A stretch of DNA of 58,612 nucleotides from the NCBI RefSeq assembly GCF_001591165.1, contig NZ_BCUG01000040.1:1-58612 (forward strand), read 5' to 3'. The stretch comes from Thauera butanivorans NBRC 103042 (GTDB lineage: Bacteria; Pseudomonadota; Gammaproteobacteria; Burkholderiales; Rhodocyclaceae). Made by a program: the position numbers and the translations under genes. Position 1 is the stretch's first letter; every line of letters starts with the position of its first letter. Positions 46,177 through 56,223 of this stretch are shown in pieces. Below the pieces are notes generated by a model, which saw only the letters and a program-made list of their open reading frames with translations, searched no databases and was not told the origin of the DNA.

Positions 46177-47409
46177 TCAGGTCTTGTCGTAGGCGATCGG
46201 CATGTCGACGGCGCCATCGATGAACCGGGTCGGGCCGGCGGCCGCCGGGTTGATGTCGAACTCGAAGATTTCGGTCGGCAGCCACAGCGTGGCGCAGGCG
46301 TTGGGGATGTCGACCACGCCGCTGATGTGGCCCTGCACCGGCGCGGTGCCGAGGATGGAGTAGGCCTGGGCGCCGGAGTAGCCGAACTTCTTCAGGTATT
46401 CGATGGCGTTGAGGCAGGCCTGGCGGTAGGCCACATGCACGTCGAGGTAGTGCTGCTTGCCCTGTTCGTCGACCGAGATGCCTTCGAAGATCACGTAGTC
46501 CTTGTAGCTCGGCGTGATCAGGCTGGGCTTGAAGATCGGGTTTTTGATGCCGTACTTGGCCATGCCGTCCTTGATCAGGCTGACGCGCATGTGCACCCAG
46601 CCGGCCATCTCGATGGCGCCGCAGAAGGTGATTTCGCCGTCGCCCTGCGAGAAGTGCAGGTCGCCCACCGACAGGCCGGCGCCCTTGACGTACACCGGGA
46701 AGAACACGCGCGCGCCGCGCGACAGGTCCTTGATGTCGCAGTTGCCGCCATGTTCGCGCGGCGGCACGGTGCGGGCGCCTTCGGCGGCGGCCTTGTCGCG
46801 CGCCTCGCCCTTGAGCTTGCCCATGTGCGCGGTCCTCGGTGCCGGCGGGTTGGCCAGCGGCGGCACGCGGTCGGGCTGGGTGGCGATGAAGTCCACTTCG
46901 CGCTCGTTCCAGGTGTCGAGCATCTTCTGGTCGGGCAGGCAGCCGATCAGGCCGGGGTGGATCAGGCCGGCGAAGCGCACGCCGGGGATGTGGCGACTCT
47001 TGGTGAACATGCCTTCGAAGTCCCAGATCGACTTCTGCGCATGGGGGAAGTGCTCGGTCAGGAAACCGCCGCCGTTGGTCTTGGAGAAGAAGCCGTTGAA
47101 GCCCCACAGGCTCTCGTCCTTGGCACCGATGTCGAGCAGGTCGACCACCAGCAGGTCGCCGGGCTCGGCGCCTTCGACGCCGACCGGGCCGGACAGGAAA
47201 TGCACCGTCGACAGGTCGACGTCGCGCACGTCGGCGGCATCGTCATCATTCTTGATCGCGCCGCCGGTCCAGTCGTAGGTTTCGAGCACGAAGTCGTCGC
47301 CCGGCTTGACCCAGCACGCCATCGGGATGTCCGGGTGCCAGCGGTTGTGCACCATCTCGTTTTCGTAGGGGGACTGCTTCAGATCGACCTTGATCAGGGT
47401 TTCAGGCAT
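46177..47409 (-). CDS. fmdA: Formamidase
   Basis: A 410-residue FmdA/AmdA-family amidase converting formamide to formate and ammonia. Length and sequence fit Methylophilus FmdA (407 residues): MPETLIKVDLKQSPYENEMV, NRWHPDIPMACWVKPGDDF, FAGLIHPGLIGCLPDQKML, HGGNCDIKDLSRGARVFFP. This family uses metal-ligating His/Asp and a conserved Glu, and is unrelated to AmiE-type nitrilases. It lies 22 nt after urtE2, directly tying the transporter to amide hydrolysis. Confidence 0.95.
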   Translation of the reverse strand: MPETLIKVDLKQSPYENEMVHNRWHPDIPMACWVKPGDDFVLETYDWTGGAIKNDDDAADVRDVDLSTVHFLSGPVGVEGAEPGDLLVVDLLDIGAKDESLWGFNGFFSKTNGGGFLTEHFPHAQKSIWDFEGMFTKSRHIPGVRFAGLIHPGLIGCLPDQKMLDTWNEREVDFIATQPDRVPPLANPPAPRTAHMGKLKGEARDKAAAEGARTVPPREHGGNCDIKDLSRGARVFFPVYVKGAGLSVGDLHFSQGDGEITFCGAIEMAGWVHMRVSLIKDGMAKYGIKNPIFKPSLITPSYKDYVIFEGISVDEQGKQHYLDVHVAYRQACLNAIEYLKKFGYSGAQAYSILGTAPVQGHISGVVDIPNACATLWLPTEIFEFDINPAAAGPTRFIDGAVDMPIAYDKT

Positions 47410-47431
47410 GGCACACCTCTTTCTTGATGGG

Positions 47432-48121
47432 TTACACGGAGAGGAACTGCTTGATGTGGGCTTCGTCGGTGTCGGCGCGCGCGCTTTCATGGACGAGGCG
47501 TCCGCCTTCGATGACGAACAGGCGGTCGGCCACGTCCATCGCGAAGGACAGAACCTGTTCGGACACGACGATGGTGATCCGGCGGATCTTGCGGATCTCG
47601 TTCAGCGCTTTCGCGATGTCCTTGATGATCGAGGGCTGGATGCCCTCGGTGGGCTCGTCGAGCAGCAGCACCTTGGGCTCGGTGACGAGCGCGCGGGCGA
47701 TCGCCAGTTGCTGCTGCTGGCCGCCCGACAGGTTGCCGCCCTTGCGCCGGCGCATGTCCCACAGCACCGGGAAGAGGGCGTAGATTTCCTCGGGCACTTT
47801 CTTGACCCTGGCGTTTTCCAGCCCGGTCTCGATGTTTTCCTGCACGGTGAGAGTGGGGAAGATCATCCGGCCCTGCGGCACGTAGGCGATGCCCTTGGCG
47901 ACGCGGCGGTAGCTTTCGTCCTTGCCGACTTCGACGCCGTCGACCTCGACGCTGCCGGACTTCAGCGGCAGCACGCCCATCAGCGACTTGAACAAGGTGG
48001 TCTTGCCCATGCCGTTGCGGCCCATGATGGCGACGGCTTCATTGCGCTGCGCGGCGAACGAGATGCCGTGCAGGGCCTCGCTCTGGCCGTAGTTCACGAC
48101 GAGGTTGGATACCTTGAGCAT
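47432..48121 (-). CDS. urtE: Amide/urea ABC transporter ATPase (UrtE-like, operon 2)
   Basis: A 229-residue LivF-type ATPase: GRNGMGKTT, LSGGQQQQLAIARAL, LLLDEPTEGIQPS. Start at 48121 (MLKVSN) has GGAG before it. It differs clearly from the operon 1 copy, so the two systems are old paralogues, not a recent duplication. Confidence 0.9.
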   Translation of the reverse strand: MLKVSNLVVNYGQSEALHGISFAAQRNEAVAIMGRNGMGKTTLFKSLMGVLPLKSGSVEVDGVEVGKDESYRRVAKGIAYVPQGRMIFPTLTVQENIETGLENARVKKVPEEIYALFPVLWDMRRRKGGNLSGGQQQQLAIARALVTEPKVLLLDEPTEGIQPSIIKDIAKALNEIRKIRRITIVVSEQVLSFAMDVADRLFVIEGGRLVHESARADTDEAHIKQFLSV

Positions 48122-48151
48122 GGTGTTCTCCATTGGGGGGTGTGGCCGGAA

Positions 48152-48895
<744 letters not shown>

Positions 48896-48916
48896 GATGT
48901 CTGTCTCCCTGTGCCG

Positions 48917-50161
48917 TCAGGCCGACTGGCTGCTGACCTTGGTGCCGATGCCGAGGCCGCCGTCCGCCGCGACTGCTTGCGTGGAGTGGGAGGCCGCGGG
49001 GCTGGACGAAGCCGGAGCGCTTGCCTGCTGGCCGGCTTCGCCCGGCGTGCCGGCAGGCGGCTCGCCGGCCTTGGCGGCGGCGCCCTTGCGCCGCGCCAGC
49101 CAGGGCTTGACGTGGCTCTCGTACAGGCCGGCCAGGCCGTTGGGGAAGGCCATGACGACGCCGATGAACAGCGCGGCCATCAGGAACAGCCACAGGTCGG
49201 GGAAGGTCTCGGAGAAGTAGGTTTTGCCGAAGTTGACCAGCAGCGCGCCATACACCGCGCCGACCAGGCTCATGCGCCCGCCGACCGCGGCGAAGATCAC
49301 CATCTCGATCGAGGGCACGATGCCGATCAGCGTTGGCGACATGAAGCCGACCTGCAGCGTGAACATCGCGCCGCCGATCGCCGACAGCGCCGCCGCCAGG
49401 CAGAAGGCGAAGACCTTGAACATCGACACGTCGTAGCCCGAGAAGCGCACGCGGTCTTCCTTGTCGCGCATCGCCAGCAGCAGCGTGCCGAGCTTGCTGA
49501 GCTGGACCCAGCGGCACAGCAGCACCGAGGCCAGCAGCAGCGCGGCGGTGACGAAGTACAGCACGGTCTTGGCTTCGTCGCTGCGGATGTCCCAGCCGAG
49601 CAGGGTCCTGAGGTCGGTCATGCCGTTGACGCCGCCGGTGTAGCCCTGCTGGCCGATGATCAGCACGGTCAGGATCAACGCCACCGCCTGGGTGATGATG
49701 GCGAAATACACTCCGCCGACACGGCGCTTGAACATCGCGTAGCCGATGATGAAGGCCAGCAGCACCGGCACCGCGACCACCGCGAACAGCGTGAAGCCGA
49801 AGGAGTTGAACGGCTCCCACCACAGCGGCAGCGCGGTGAGCTGGTTCCAGTCCATGAAGTCGGGGATGCCCGGCGTCGACTGGATGGCGGTGCTTTGCGG
49901 GTCGGACGCTTCCAGCTTCAGGAACATCGCCATCGCGTAGCCGCCGAGGCCGAAGAACACGCCCTGGCCCAGGCTCAGCACGCCGCCGTAGCCCCACAGC
50001 ATCACCAGGCCGACGGCGACGAAGCCGTAGCTCAGGTACTTGCCGACCAGGTTCAGGCGGAAGCTGTCCATCGCCAGCGGGAACACCACCAGCAGCAGGA
50101 CGGCGAGGATCGCGATGCTGGCGAGGCCGCTGCGATCCAGCCAGGTTTTGAATGCATCCAT
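48917..50161 (-). CDS. urtC: Amide/urea ABC transporter permease (UrtC/FmdF-like, operon 2)
   Basis: A 414-residue LivM-type permease with about ten helices (VMLWGYGGVLSLGQGVFFGLGGY; VYFAIITQAVALILTVLIIG). A Pro/Ala/Ser-rich cytoplasmic tail of about 55 residues follows the last helix. Corresponds to one of the two Fmd permeases. Confidence 0.9.
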   Translation of the reverse strand: MDAFKTWLDRSGLASIAILAVLLLVVFPLAMDSFRLNLVGKYLSYGFVAVGLVMLWGYGGVLSLGQGVFFGLGGYAMAMFLKLEASDPQSTAIQSTPGIPDFMDWNQLTALPLWWEPFNSFGFTLFAVVAVPVLLAFIIGYAMFKRRVGGVYFAIITQAVALILTVLIIGQQGYTGGVNGMTDLRTLLGWDIRSDEAKTVLYFVTAALLLASVLLCRWVQLSKLGTLLLAMRDKEDRVRFSGYDVSMFKVFAFCLAAALSAIGGAMFTLQVGFMSPTLIGIVPSIEMVIFAAVGGRMSLVGAVYGALLVNFGKTYFSETFPDLWLFLMAALFIGVVMAFPNGLAGLYESHVKPWLARRKGAAAKAGEPPAGTPGEAGQQASAPASSSPAASHSTQAVAADGGLGIGTKVSSQSA

Positions 50162-50199
50162 GATTGGCTCTCCGTTGGTTCGTGTGTCAGGGCGCCGGA

Positions 50200-51114
50200 T
50201 CAGCGGCGTACCTTGGATGCGAACAGGCCTTGCGGGCGCAGCATCAGGATGGTCACGATCAGCAGCAGGGTCAGCACCTTGGCCATCGAGCCGGACAGGA
50301 AGAACTCCGAGATCGACTGCGTCTGGGCGATGCCGAAGGCCGACACCACGGTGCCCCAAAGGCTGGCGGCGCCGCCGAAGGTCACCACCAGGAAGGCGTC
50401 GACGATGTACAGCGAGCCGCTGGTCGGACCGGTCGAGCCGATGGTGGTGAAGGCCGCGCCGGCAACGCCGGCGATGCCGCAGCCGATGGCGAAGGTGACG
50501 CGGTCGGTGCGGGTGGTGTTGATGCCGGTGGCGTTGGCCATGGCGCGGTTGGCGACGGTGGCGCGCACGCGCAGACCCCAGCGCGATTTGTAGAGCGCCA
50601 GCAGCACGCCGCCGGTGACGAGGACGGTCAGGCCGAGCACGAACATGCCGTTGATCGGGATGTCGAGGCCTTCGGTGACTTCCCACGAGCCCATCAGCCA
50701 GTCGGGCAGTGTGGGGCTGACTTCCTTCGGCCCGATCAGGGTGCGGAAAGCCTGCTGCATCGCCAGCGACAGGCCCCAGGTGGCGAGCAGGGTGTCGAGC
50801 GGGCGCTTGTACAGGTGCCGGATCAGCGCCCATTCCGCCAGCCAGCCGAAGGCGAAGGCGACGATGAAGGCGCAGAGGATGGCGAAGGGGAAATAGGCCT
50901 GCATCAGTCCTGGCGCATGGCTTTCGGTCAGGCTGGACAGCAGGAAGATGGTGTAGGCGCCGATGGTCATGAACTCGCCATGCGCCATGTTGATGACGCC
51001 CATCTGGCCGAAGATGATCGCCAGGCCCAGACCCATCAGCAGCAGCACCGCGAACAGGCTCAGGCCGGCAAAACCCTGCATCAGGGTGATGTTGTAGATT
51101 TCGTCGAAGGACAT
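50200..51114 (-). CDS. urtB: Amide/urea ABC transporter permease (UrtB/FmdE-like, operon 2)
   Basis: A 304-residue LivH-type permease consisting of the membrane domain only (IIFGQMGVINMAHGEFMTIGAY; DTLLATWGLSLAMQQAFRTLIG). It lacks the 230-residue N-terminal domain of UrtB in operon 1, matching the FmdE type better than canonical urea UrtB. Start at 51114. Confidence 0.9.
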   Translation of the reverse strand: MSFDEIYNITLMQGFAGLSLFAVLLLMGLGLAIIFGQMGVINMAHGEFMTIGAYTIFLLSSLTESHAPGLMQAYFPFAILCAFIVAFAFGWLAEWALIRHLYKRPLDTLLATWGLSLAMQQAFRTLIGPKEVSPTLPDWLMGSWEVTEGLDIPINGMFVLGLTVLVTGGVLLALYKSRWGLRVRATVANRAMANATGINTTRTDRVTFAIGCGIAGVAGAAFTTIGSTGPTSGSLYIVDAFLVVTFGGAASLWGTVVSAFGIAQTQSISEFFLSGSMAKVLTLLLIVTILMLRPQGLFASKVRR

Positions 51115-51184
51115 GGCGCTTCTCCGGGGAAGGTCGGATGGGGCAGCGCCGCCGCACCGTGAGCGGCGCGGCGGCTGGCGGGGC

Positions 51185-52435
51185 TTACTGGTAGCCCTTG
51201 GGGAAGGGGTCCGGAACCATCAGCTCGGGCGATTCCGCCACCACCTTGAAGCTGCCGTCGGGCTGGCCTTCGGCGATGCGGGCCTTGCTGTACAGGTGGT
51301 GGTTCTCGTGGATCTTCACGTAGCCTTCGGGCGCGGTCGGCAGCTCGATGCCCGGCGAGGCAGCGACAACCTTGTCGACGTCGAAGCTGCCCGCCTTCTC
51401 GACCGCTGCCTTCCACAGCCAGGGGCCGAGATAGGCGGCCTGGGTGACATCGCCGATCACCGCCTTTGGCCCGTAGGCCTTCTTGAAGGCTTCGACGAAG
51501 GCCTTGTTGTTCGCGTTGTCGAGCGACTGGAAGTACTTCATCGAGGAGTAGAAGCCGGCGAAGTTTTCGCCGCCGACGCCCAGCATCTCGTCCTCGGTGA
51601 CCGACAGGGTCAGCAGGAACTGCCTGGCGCCGGTGATGCCGGCCGCCTTCAACTGCTTGTAGAAGGCCACGTTCGAGCCGCCCACCACGGCGGCGAAGAT
51701 GCAGTCCGGCTTGGCGATCTTGATCTTGTTGATCAGCGAGTTGAAGTTGGTGTGGCCGAGCGGGTAGTACTCCTCGCCGACGATCTTGCCGCCCTGGAAG
51801 GCTTCGACGTGCTTGCGCGCGATCTTCATCGAGGTGCGCGGCCAGATGTAATCGGAGCCGATCAGGAAGAAGGTCTTGGCGCTCTTTTCCTGCTTGGCCC
51901 AGTCGAGGCCGTACAGGATCTGCTGGGTGGCTTCCTGGCCGGTGTAGATGACGTTCTTCGACTGCTCCAGGCCTTCGTAGAAGGTCGGGTAGTAGAGCAG
52001 GCCGTTTTCCTTCTCGAAGATCGGCAGCACCGCCTTGCGCGAGGCCGAAGTCCAGCAGCCGAACACGGTGGCGACCTTGTCGTTGACCAGCAGCTTGCGC
52101 GACTTCTCGGCGAAGGTCGGCCAGTCGGAGGCGCCGTCTTCCTTGATGACGCGGATCTTGCGGCCGAGGATGCCGCCCATCGCGTTGATCTGGTCGATGG
52201 CGAGCTGTTCGGCCTGGATCGAGCCGGTCTCGGAGATCGCCATGGTGCCGGTGGCCGAGTGCAGCTGGCCGACCACGACTTCGGTGTCGGTGACGGCCAG
52301 GCCGGTGGTGTTGACCTGGGCAGTGGGCAGCGCGGCGGCATGACCGATGCGGGACATCGCCAGGGCGAGCGGGAGGGCAGCGGCGCCGAGCATGAACTTG
52401 CGGCGCGGGGAGGAGGGCAGGTGCTGGTCGGACAT
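51185..52435 (-). CDS. urtA: Amide/urea substrate-binding protein (UrtA/FmdD-like, operon 2)
   Basis: A 416-residue periplasmic binding protein. The N-terminus SSPRRKFMLGAAALPLALAM has a twin-arginine-like look but a single RR-K pattern, so Tat or Sec export is possible. Family motifs: GQLHSATGTMAISETGSIQ, TVFGCWTSASRKAVLPIFE, YPTFYEGLEQSKNVIYTG. Being joined to fmdA, formamide or short amides are the likely ligands, with urea as alternative. AAGGAG precedes the ATG. Close in sequence type to FmdD of Methylophilus. Confidence 0.92.
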   Translation of the reverse strand: MSDQHLPSSPRRKFMLGAAALPLALAMSRIGHAAALPTAQVNTTGLAVTDTEVVVGQLHSATGTMAISETGSIQAEQLAIDQINAMGGILGRKIRVIKEDGASDWPTFAEKSRKLLVNDKVATVFGCWTSASRKAVLPIFEKENGLLYYPTFYEGLEQSKNVIYTGQEATQQILYGLDWAKQEKSAKTFFLIGSDYIWPRTSMKIARKHVEAFQGGKIVGEEYYPLGHTNFNSLINKIKIAKPDCIFAAVVGGSNVAFYKQLKAAGITGARQFLLTLSVTEDEMLGVGGENFAGFYSSMKYFQSLDNANNKAFVEAFKKAYGPKAVIGDVTQAAYLGPWLWKAAVEKAGSFDVDKVVAASPGIELPTAPEGYVKIHENHHLYSKARIAEGQPDGSFKVVAESPELMVPDPFPKGYQ

Positions 52436-52517
52436 GGATCGCTCCTTGATGGGTGGGCGGCGGTGCGGGAGGCGGGACGGCTTGTCGTCTCGCTGCGGTG
52501 CACAAATTACCCATCGG

Positions 52518-52549
52518 GTGCGATGCGGCGAATACGTCAAACGACGTAT
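52518..52549 (-). promoter_or_regulatory. Composite operator upstream of urt operon 2
   Basis: GTGCGATGC (52518-52526), 4 nt, then AATACGTC-AAAC-GACGTAT (52531-52549). It matches the element before amiE in sequence, order and orientation, spacing differing by one nt. TGCGGTGCACAAAT (52494-52507) also nearly repeats TGCGATGCACAAAT at 44005-44018. Confidence 0.75.
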
Positions 52550-52578
52550 GGGGATGCGTGGGCGGCGGCGCTATGGTC

Positions 52579-52650
52579 TTGTGCAGCGCACAGCCGCGAT
52601 GCCGCGTGCCGGTGCATGGGCATCAACGGCATGCACCGGCGCGGTGCATG
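52579..52650 (+). promoter_or_regulatory. Dyads in the leader of the NCS1-kinase gene
   Basis: TTGTGC-AGC-GCACA (52579-52592) resembles the TTGTGC-GAT-GCACAA dyad at amiE. Then CCGGTGCATG (52609-52618) pairs perfectly with CATGCACCGG (52630-52639) over an 11-nt loop, and GGTGCATG recurs at 52643-52650. These could be regulator sites or an RNA hairpin. The rest of 52436-52761 has no gene. Confidence 0.5.
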
Positions 52651-52761
52651 CGCGGCGGACGCGGTGCCGCCCTGGGGCCGCAGCTGCAGGATGTGCCGGA
52701 CAGGAATGCCTTTTGCTGAACCTCGGGGCCGACCCGATTTTTCCATTCGCAGCCCATCGCC

Positions 52762-55700
52762 GTGACCGCTCCCGCCACCCAGCGCATTCTCCCCATCCGC
52801 CGCGAGTACAACGCCTGGGTCGCGGACGAGACGCTGGAGGACTACGCACTGCGCTACGCGCCGCTCGGCTTTCGCAAGTGGTCGTTCTCGCGCATCGCCA
52901 ATACCGCGCTCGGCGCGGTGTCCTTCCTCGCGCTGGAAGCGATCGGCGGCACCATCGCGCTGAACTGGGGCTTCACCAACGCGGTATGGGCGATCGGCCT
53001 GGTGGCGCTGGTGATCTTCCTCACCGGCCTGCCGATCAGCTACTACGCCGCGCGCGAGGCGCTGGACATGGATCTGCTGACGCGCGGCGCCGGCTTCGGC
53101 TACATCGGCTCGACCATCACCTCGCTGATCTACGCCTCCTTCACCTTCATCTTCTTCGCCATCGAGGCGGCGATCATGGCGCTGGCGCTGGAGCTGTGGT
53201 TCGGGCTGCCGCTGCAGTGGGGCTATCTGCTCAGCTCGCTGGTCGTGATCCCGCTGGTGACGCACGGCATCACCTGGATCAGCCGCCTGCAGGCGTGGAC
53301 CCAGCCGGTGTTCGTCGTGCTGCTGCTGGCGCCCTTCTTTTTCATGCTGGTGCGCGAACCCGGGCTGTACGCCGCCTTCACCGACTTTGGCGGCCGCCAC
53401 GGCGGCAATACCTTCGACTGGCTGGCGGTCGGCGCCGGCTGTACCGTGGCGGTGGCGCTGATCTCGCAGATCGGCGAGCAGGTCGACTTCCTGCGCTTCC
53501 TGCCGCCGCCGGGCAGGCGCAACACGCTGCGCTGGTGGGCTTCGGTGATCGCCGCCGGTCCGGGCTGGATCATTCCCGGCGCGCTGAAGATGCTGGGCGG
53601 CGCCTTCCTCGCCTTCGTCGCGCTGCAGGCGATGGTGCCGCCGGACAAGGCCTTGCAGCCGACGCAGATGTATCTGGCCGGCTTCAGCCACGTGGTGGAT
53701 GATCCGCGTGCGGCGGTGGCGCTGGCCTGCATCTTCGTCATCATCTGTCAGGTCAAGATCAACGTCACCAATGCCTATGCCGGCTCGCTGGCATGGTCGA
53801 ACTTCTTCTCGCGCCTCACCCACAGCCATCCGGGGCGGGTGGTATGGCTGATCTTCAATGTGCTGATCGCTTTGATGCTGATGCTGCTGGGGGTATTCGA
53901 GGCGCTGGAGCAGGTGCTCGGGGTGTATGCCGCCGTGGCGGTGGCGTGGATCGGCGCGGTGGTGGCGGATCTCGTCGTCAACAAGCCGCTCGGCCTGTCG
54001 CCGCGCCGCATCGAGTTCAAGCGCGCCTACCTGTACGACATCAATCCGGTGGGCGTGGGCTCGATGCTGGCCGGTTCGGTGCTGGGCATCGTCGCCTTCG
54101 GCGGCCATCTGGGTGCCGCGGCGCAGGCTTTCGCGCCCTTCATCTCGCTCGGCACCGCCTTCGTGCTCGCACCGCTGCTCGCCTGGGCCACCGGCGGCCG
54201 ATACTACCTCGCCCGGCCGCGCGAGACACAGTGGCGGCCGGCGCAGTTGCTGCGCTGCGTGGTGTGCGAGAACCGCTTCGAGTCCGAAGACATGGCGCAG
54301 TGCCCGGCCTACGGCGGCGCGATCTGTTCGCTGTGCTGCACGCTGGATGCGCGCTGCCGCGACCGCTGCAAGCCGGCGCCCAGCCTGCTTGGGCGTCTGG
54401 CGCCGCTGGTGGCGGGCTGGATGCCCTCGCCGGCCTCGGCGCGGGTGGCGCGGCGGGTGGGGCAGTTCCTGCTGGTGTTCTCGGTCTGCTGCCTGGTGCT
54501 CGCCGCAGTGGTGGCACTGGTCTACCAGCAGGAGCTGATCGCCGCCGAAGCCGGCGAGACCGATCTCGGCATCGCCTTCGTGCGCATCTTCGCGGTGCTG
54601 GTGCTGCTGGCCGCGTTGGGCATCTGGTGGCTGGTGCTGGTCAATGAGAGCCGGCGCGTGGCGCAGGAAGAGTCCGAGCGCCAGAACCAGCTGCTGCTGC
54701 GCGAGATCGAGGCCCACCGCGACACCGATGCCAAGCTGCAGCAGGCCAAGGAAGATGCCGAGGCCGCCAACGCGGCCAAGAGCCGCTACGTGCGCGGCAT
54801 CAGCCACGAGCTGCGCACACCGCTCAACACCATCCTCGGCTATTGCCAGATCATGCTGCGCGACACCGACCTGCCGCGGCGGCGGCGCGATGCGATCTCC
54901 ACCATCCAGCGCAGCGGCGAACACCTGCTGGGGCTGATCGACGGCCTGCTCGACATCGCCAGCATCGAGGCCGGCCGCCTGCAGTTCAGGCGCGAGGAAA
55001 TCCGCTTCGGCGAATTTCTCGCTCACATCGAAAAGATGTTCCGCCTCGAAGCGATGAAGAAGGGGCTGGATTTCCGTACCGAGTCCGGCGACGGCATGCC
55101 CGAAGTGGTGCAGGGCGACACCGGCCGCCTGCGCCAGATCCTGATCAACCTGCTTGCCAACGCGGTGCGCTACACCGAGCGCGGCGAAGTGCGGCTGAAG
55201 ATCGCCTGGCGCAGCGAGACCGCGGTGTTCGAAGTCTGCGACACCGGCTGCGGCATCGCGCCGGAGGACATGGAGCGCATCTTCCTGCCCTTCGAGCGCG
55301 GCGCCGGGGCGGATGTGGCCAGCGTACCGGGCACCGGCCTGGGGCTGACGATCACCCGCCTGCTGGTCGAGCTCGCCGGCGGCCAGCTCACCGTCAGCAG
55401 CACGCCGGGGCGCGGCAGCGTGTTCCGCGTCAAGCTCCACCTGCCGCGCGTCGCCCGGCCGAGGCTGGCAATGCGGCCCGAGCGCGAGATCCGCGGCCAT
55501 GCCGGCCGCCGCCGCTGCCTGCTGGTGGTGGACGACCAGCCCGGCCAGAGCCGCCTGATCGCCGACATGCTGCGGCCGCGCGGCTTCCTGGTGCATGAGT
55601 GCAGCCAGCCGGACGAAGTGCCGGGCCTGCTCGACAGCCTGCGGCCCGATCTGGTGTTCCTCGATGTGTCGATGCCGCTGCTCGACGGATGGACGCTGTG

Positions 55701-56223
55701 CCGCCGGCTGCGTGACGCCGGTCACGGCATGCCGATCGTGATGGTATCGGCCAATGCCTACGAGAACCTGCTGCAGCGGCGTGAGGCGGCAGGCTGCGAC
55801 GATTTCATCGTCAAGCCGGTGCTGGAAACCGAACTCTTCGCGCGCCTGAGCGCCTGGCTGGGACTGAGCTGGATCTATGCGGACGCGCACGGTGCAGGCG
55901 CCGGGCAGGCCATGCCGGTACAGGCATCGGCGTCGGATGCACTGCGGCGGGGCGCGGGAGAGGCCGGCGAAGCGTCGCCGCCGGCCGCTGGTCCGCTCGC
56001 CGCCGCACCGGCCCCCGGGCTGTCGGGACTGTCCGCACGCGTCCGCGCCGAACTGCGCGACTTCGCCGATCTCGGCCACCTGCAGGGCCTGGTCCGCCGC
56101 CTCGACGAACTCGAGGTCCTGCATCCCGAACTGCAGGTGCCGCTGGGCTCGCTGCGCGAGATGACGATGGCGCTGCGCTTCGACTCCCTGCTTCGAGTGC
56201 TGGATGAGGCTGCCGATGACTGA
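52762..56223 (+). CDS. NCS1 permease fused to hybrid sensor histidine kinase
   Basis: A 1153-residue fusion. Residues 1-480: complete NCS1 (cytosine/purine/allantoin-type) permease with about 12 helices (ALRYAPLGFRKWSFSRIANT; ISQIGEQVDFLRFLPPP). Residues 498-537: Cys-rich module with CVVC, CP, CSLCC, C and C, a probable zinc site. Residues 565-630: two more helices. Residues 635-680: coiled coil. HisKA with His682 (GISHELRTPLN), HATPase (NLLANAVRY, DTGCGIAP, GTGLGLTI), then a receiver domain (917-1035) with Asp968 (FLDVSMPLLDG), and a C-terminal tail to 1153. It should sense a transported or bound N-compound and phosphorylate the LuxR-type regulator downstream. Divergent from urt operon 2. 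Confidence 0.92.
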   Translation: MTAPATQRILPIRREYNAWVADETLEDYALRYAPLGFRKWSFSRIANTALGAVSFLALEAIGGTIALNWGFTNAVWAIGLVALVIFLTGLPISYYAAREALDMDLLTRGAGFGYIGSTITSLIYASFTFIFFAIEAAIMALALELWFGLPLQWGYLLSSLVVIPLVTHGITWISRLQAWTQPVFVVLLLAPFFFMLVREPGLYAAFTDFGGRHGGNTFDWLAVGAGCTVAVALISQIGEQVDFLRFLPPPGRRNTLRWWASVIAAGPGWIIPGALKMLGGAFLAFVALQAMVPPDKALQPTQMYLAGFSHVVDDPRAAVALACIFVIICQVKINVTNAYAGSLAWSNFFSRLTHSHPGRVVWLIFNVLIALMLMLLGVFEALEQVLGVYAAVAVAWIGAVVADLVVNKPLGLSPRRIEFKRAYLYDINPVGVGSMLAGSVLGIVAFGGHLGAAAQAFAPFISLGTAFVLAPLLAWATGGRYYLARPRETQWRPAQLLRCVVCENRFESEDMAQCPAYGGAICSLCCTLDARCRDRCKPAPSLLGRLAPLVAGWMPSPASARVARRVGQFLLVFSVCCLVLAAVVALVYQQELIAAEAGETDLGIAFVRIFAVLVLLAALGIWWLVLVNESRRVAQEESERQNQLLLREIEAHRDTDAKLQQAKEDAEAANAAKSRYVRGISHELRTPLNTILGYCQIMLRDTDLPRRRRDAISTIQRSGEHLLGLIDGLLDIASIEAGRLQFRREEIRFGEFLAHIEKMFRLEAMKKGLDFRTESGDGMPEVVQGDTGRLRQILINLLANAVRYTERGEVRLKIAWRSETAVFEVCDTGCGIAPEDMERIFLPFERGAGADVASVPGTGLGLTITRLLVELAGGQLTVSSTPGRGSVFRVKLHLPRVARPRLAMRPEREIRGHAGRRRCLLVVDDQPGQSRLIADMLRPRGFLVHECSQPDEVPGLLDSLRPDLVFLDVSMPLLDGWTLCRRLRDAGHGMPIVMVSANAYENLLQRREAAGCDDFIVKPVLETELFARLSAWLGLSWIYADAHGAGAGQAMPVQASASDALRRGAGEAGEASPPAAGPLAAAPAPGLSGLSARVRAELRDFADLGHLQGLVRRLDELEVLHPELQVPLGSLREMTMALRFDSLLRVLDEAADD

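Noticed and set aside
45288-46223. Possible lipoprotein-like frame (MLAAVLCAACSS start)
   Set aside because: After the first 30 residues it is out of frame with the hydrolase remnant and becomes Arg/Gly-rich nonsense running antisense to fmdB. A frameshifted link to the remnant cannot be excluded but is not supported.
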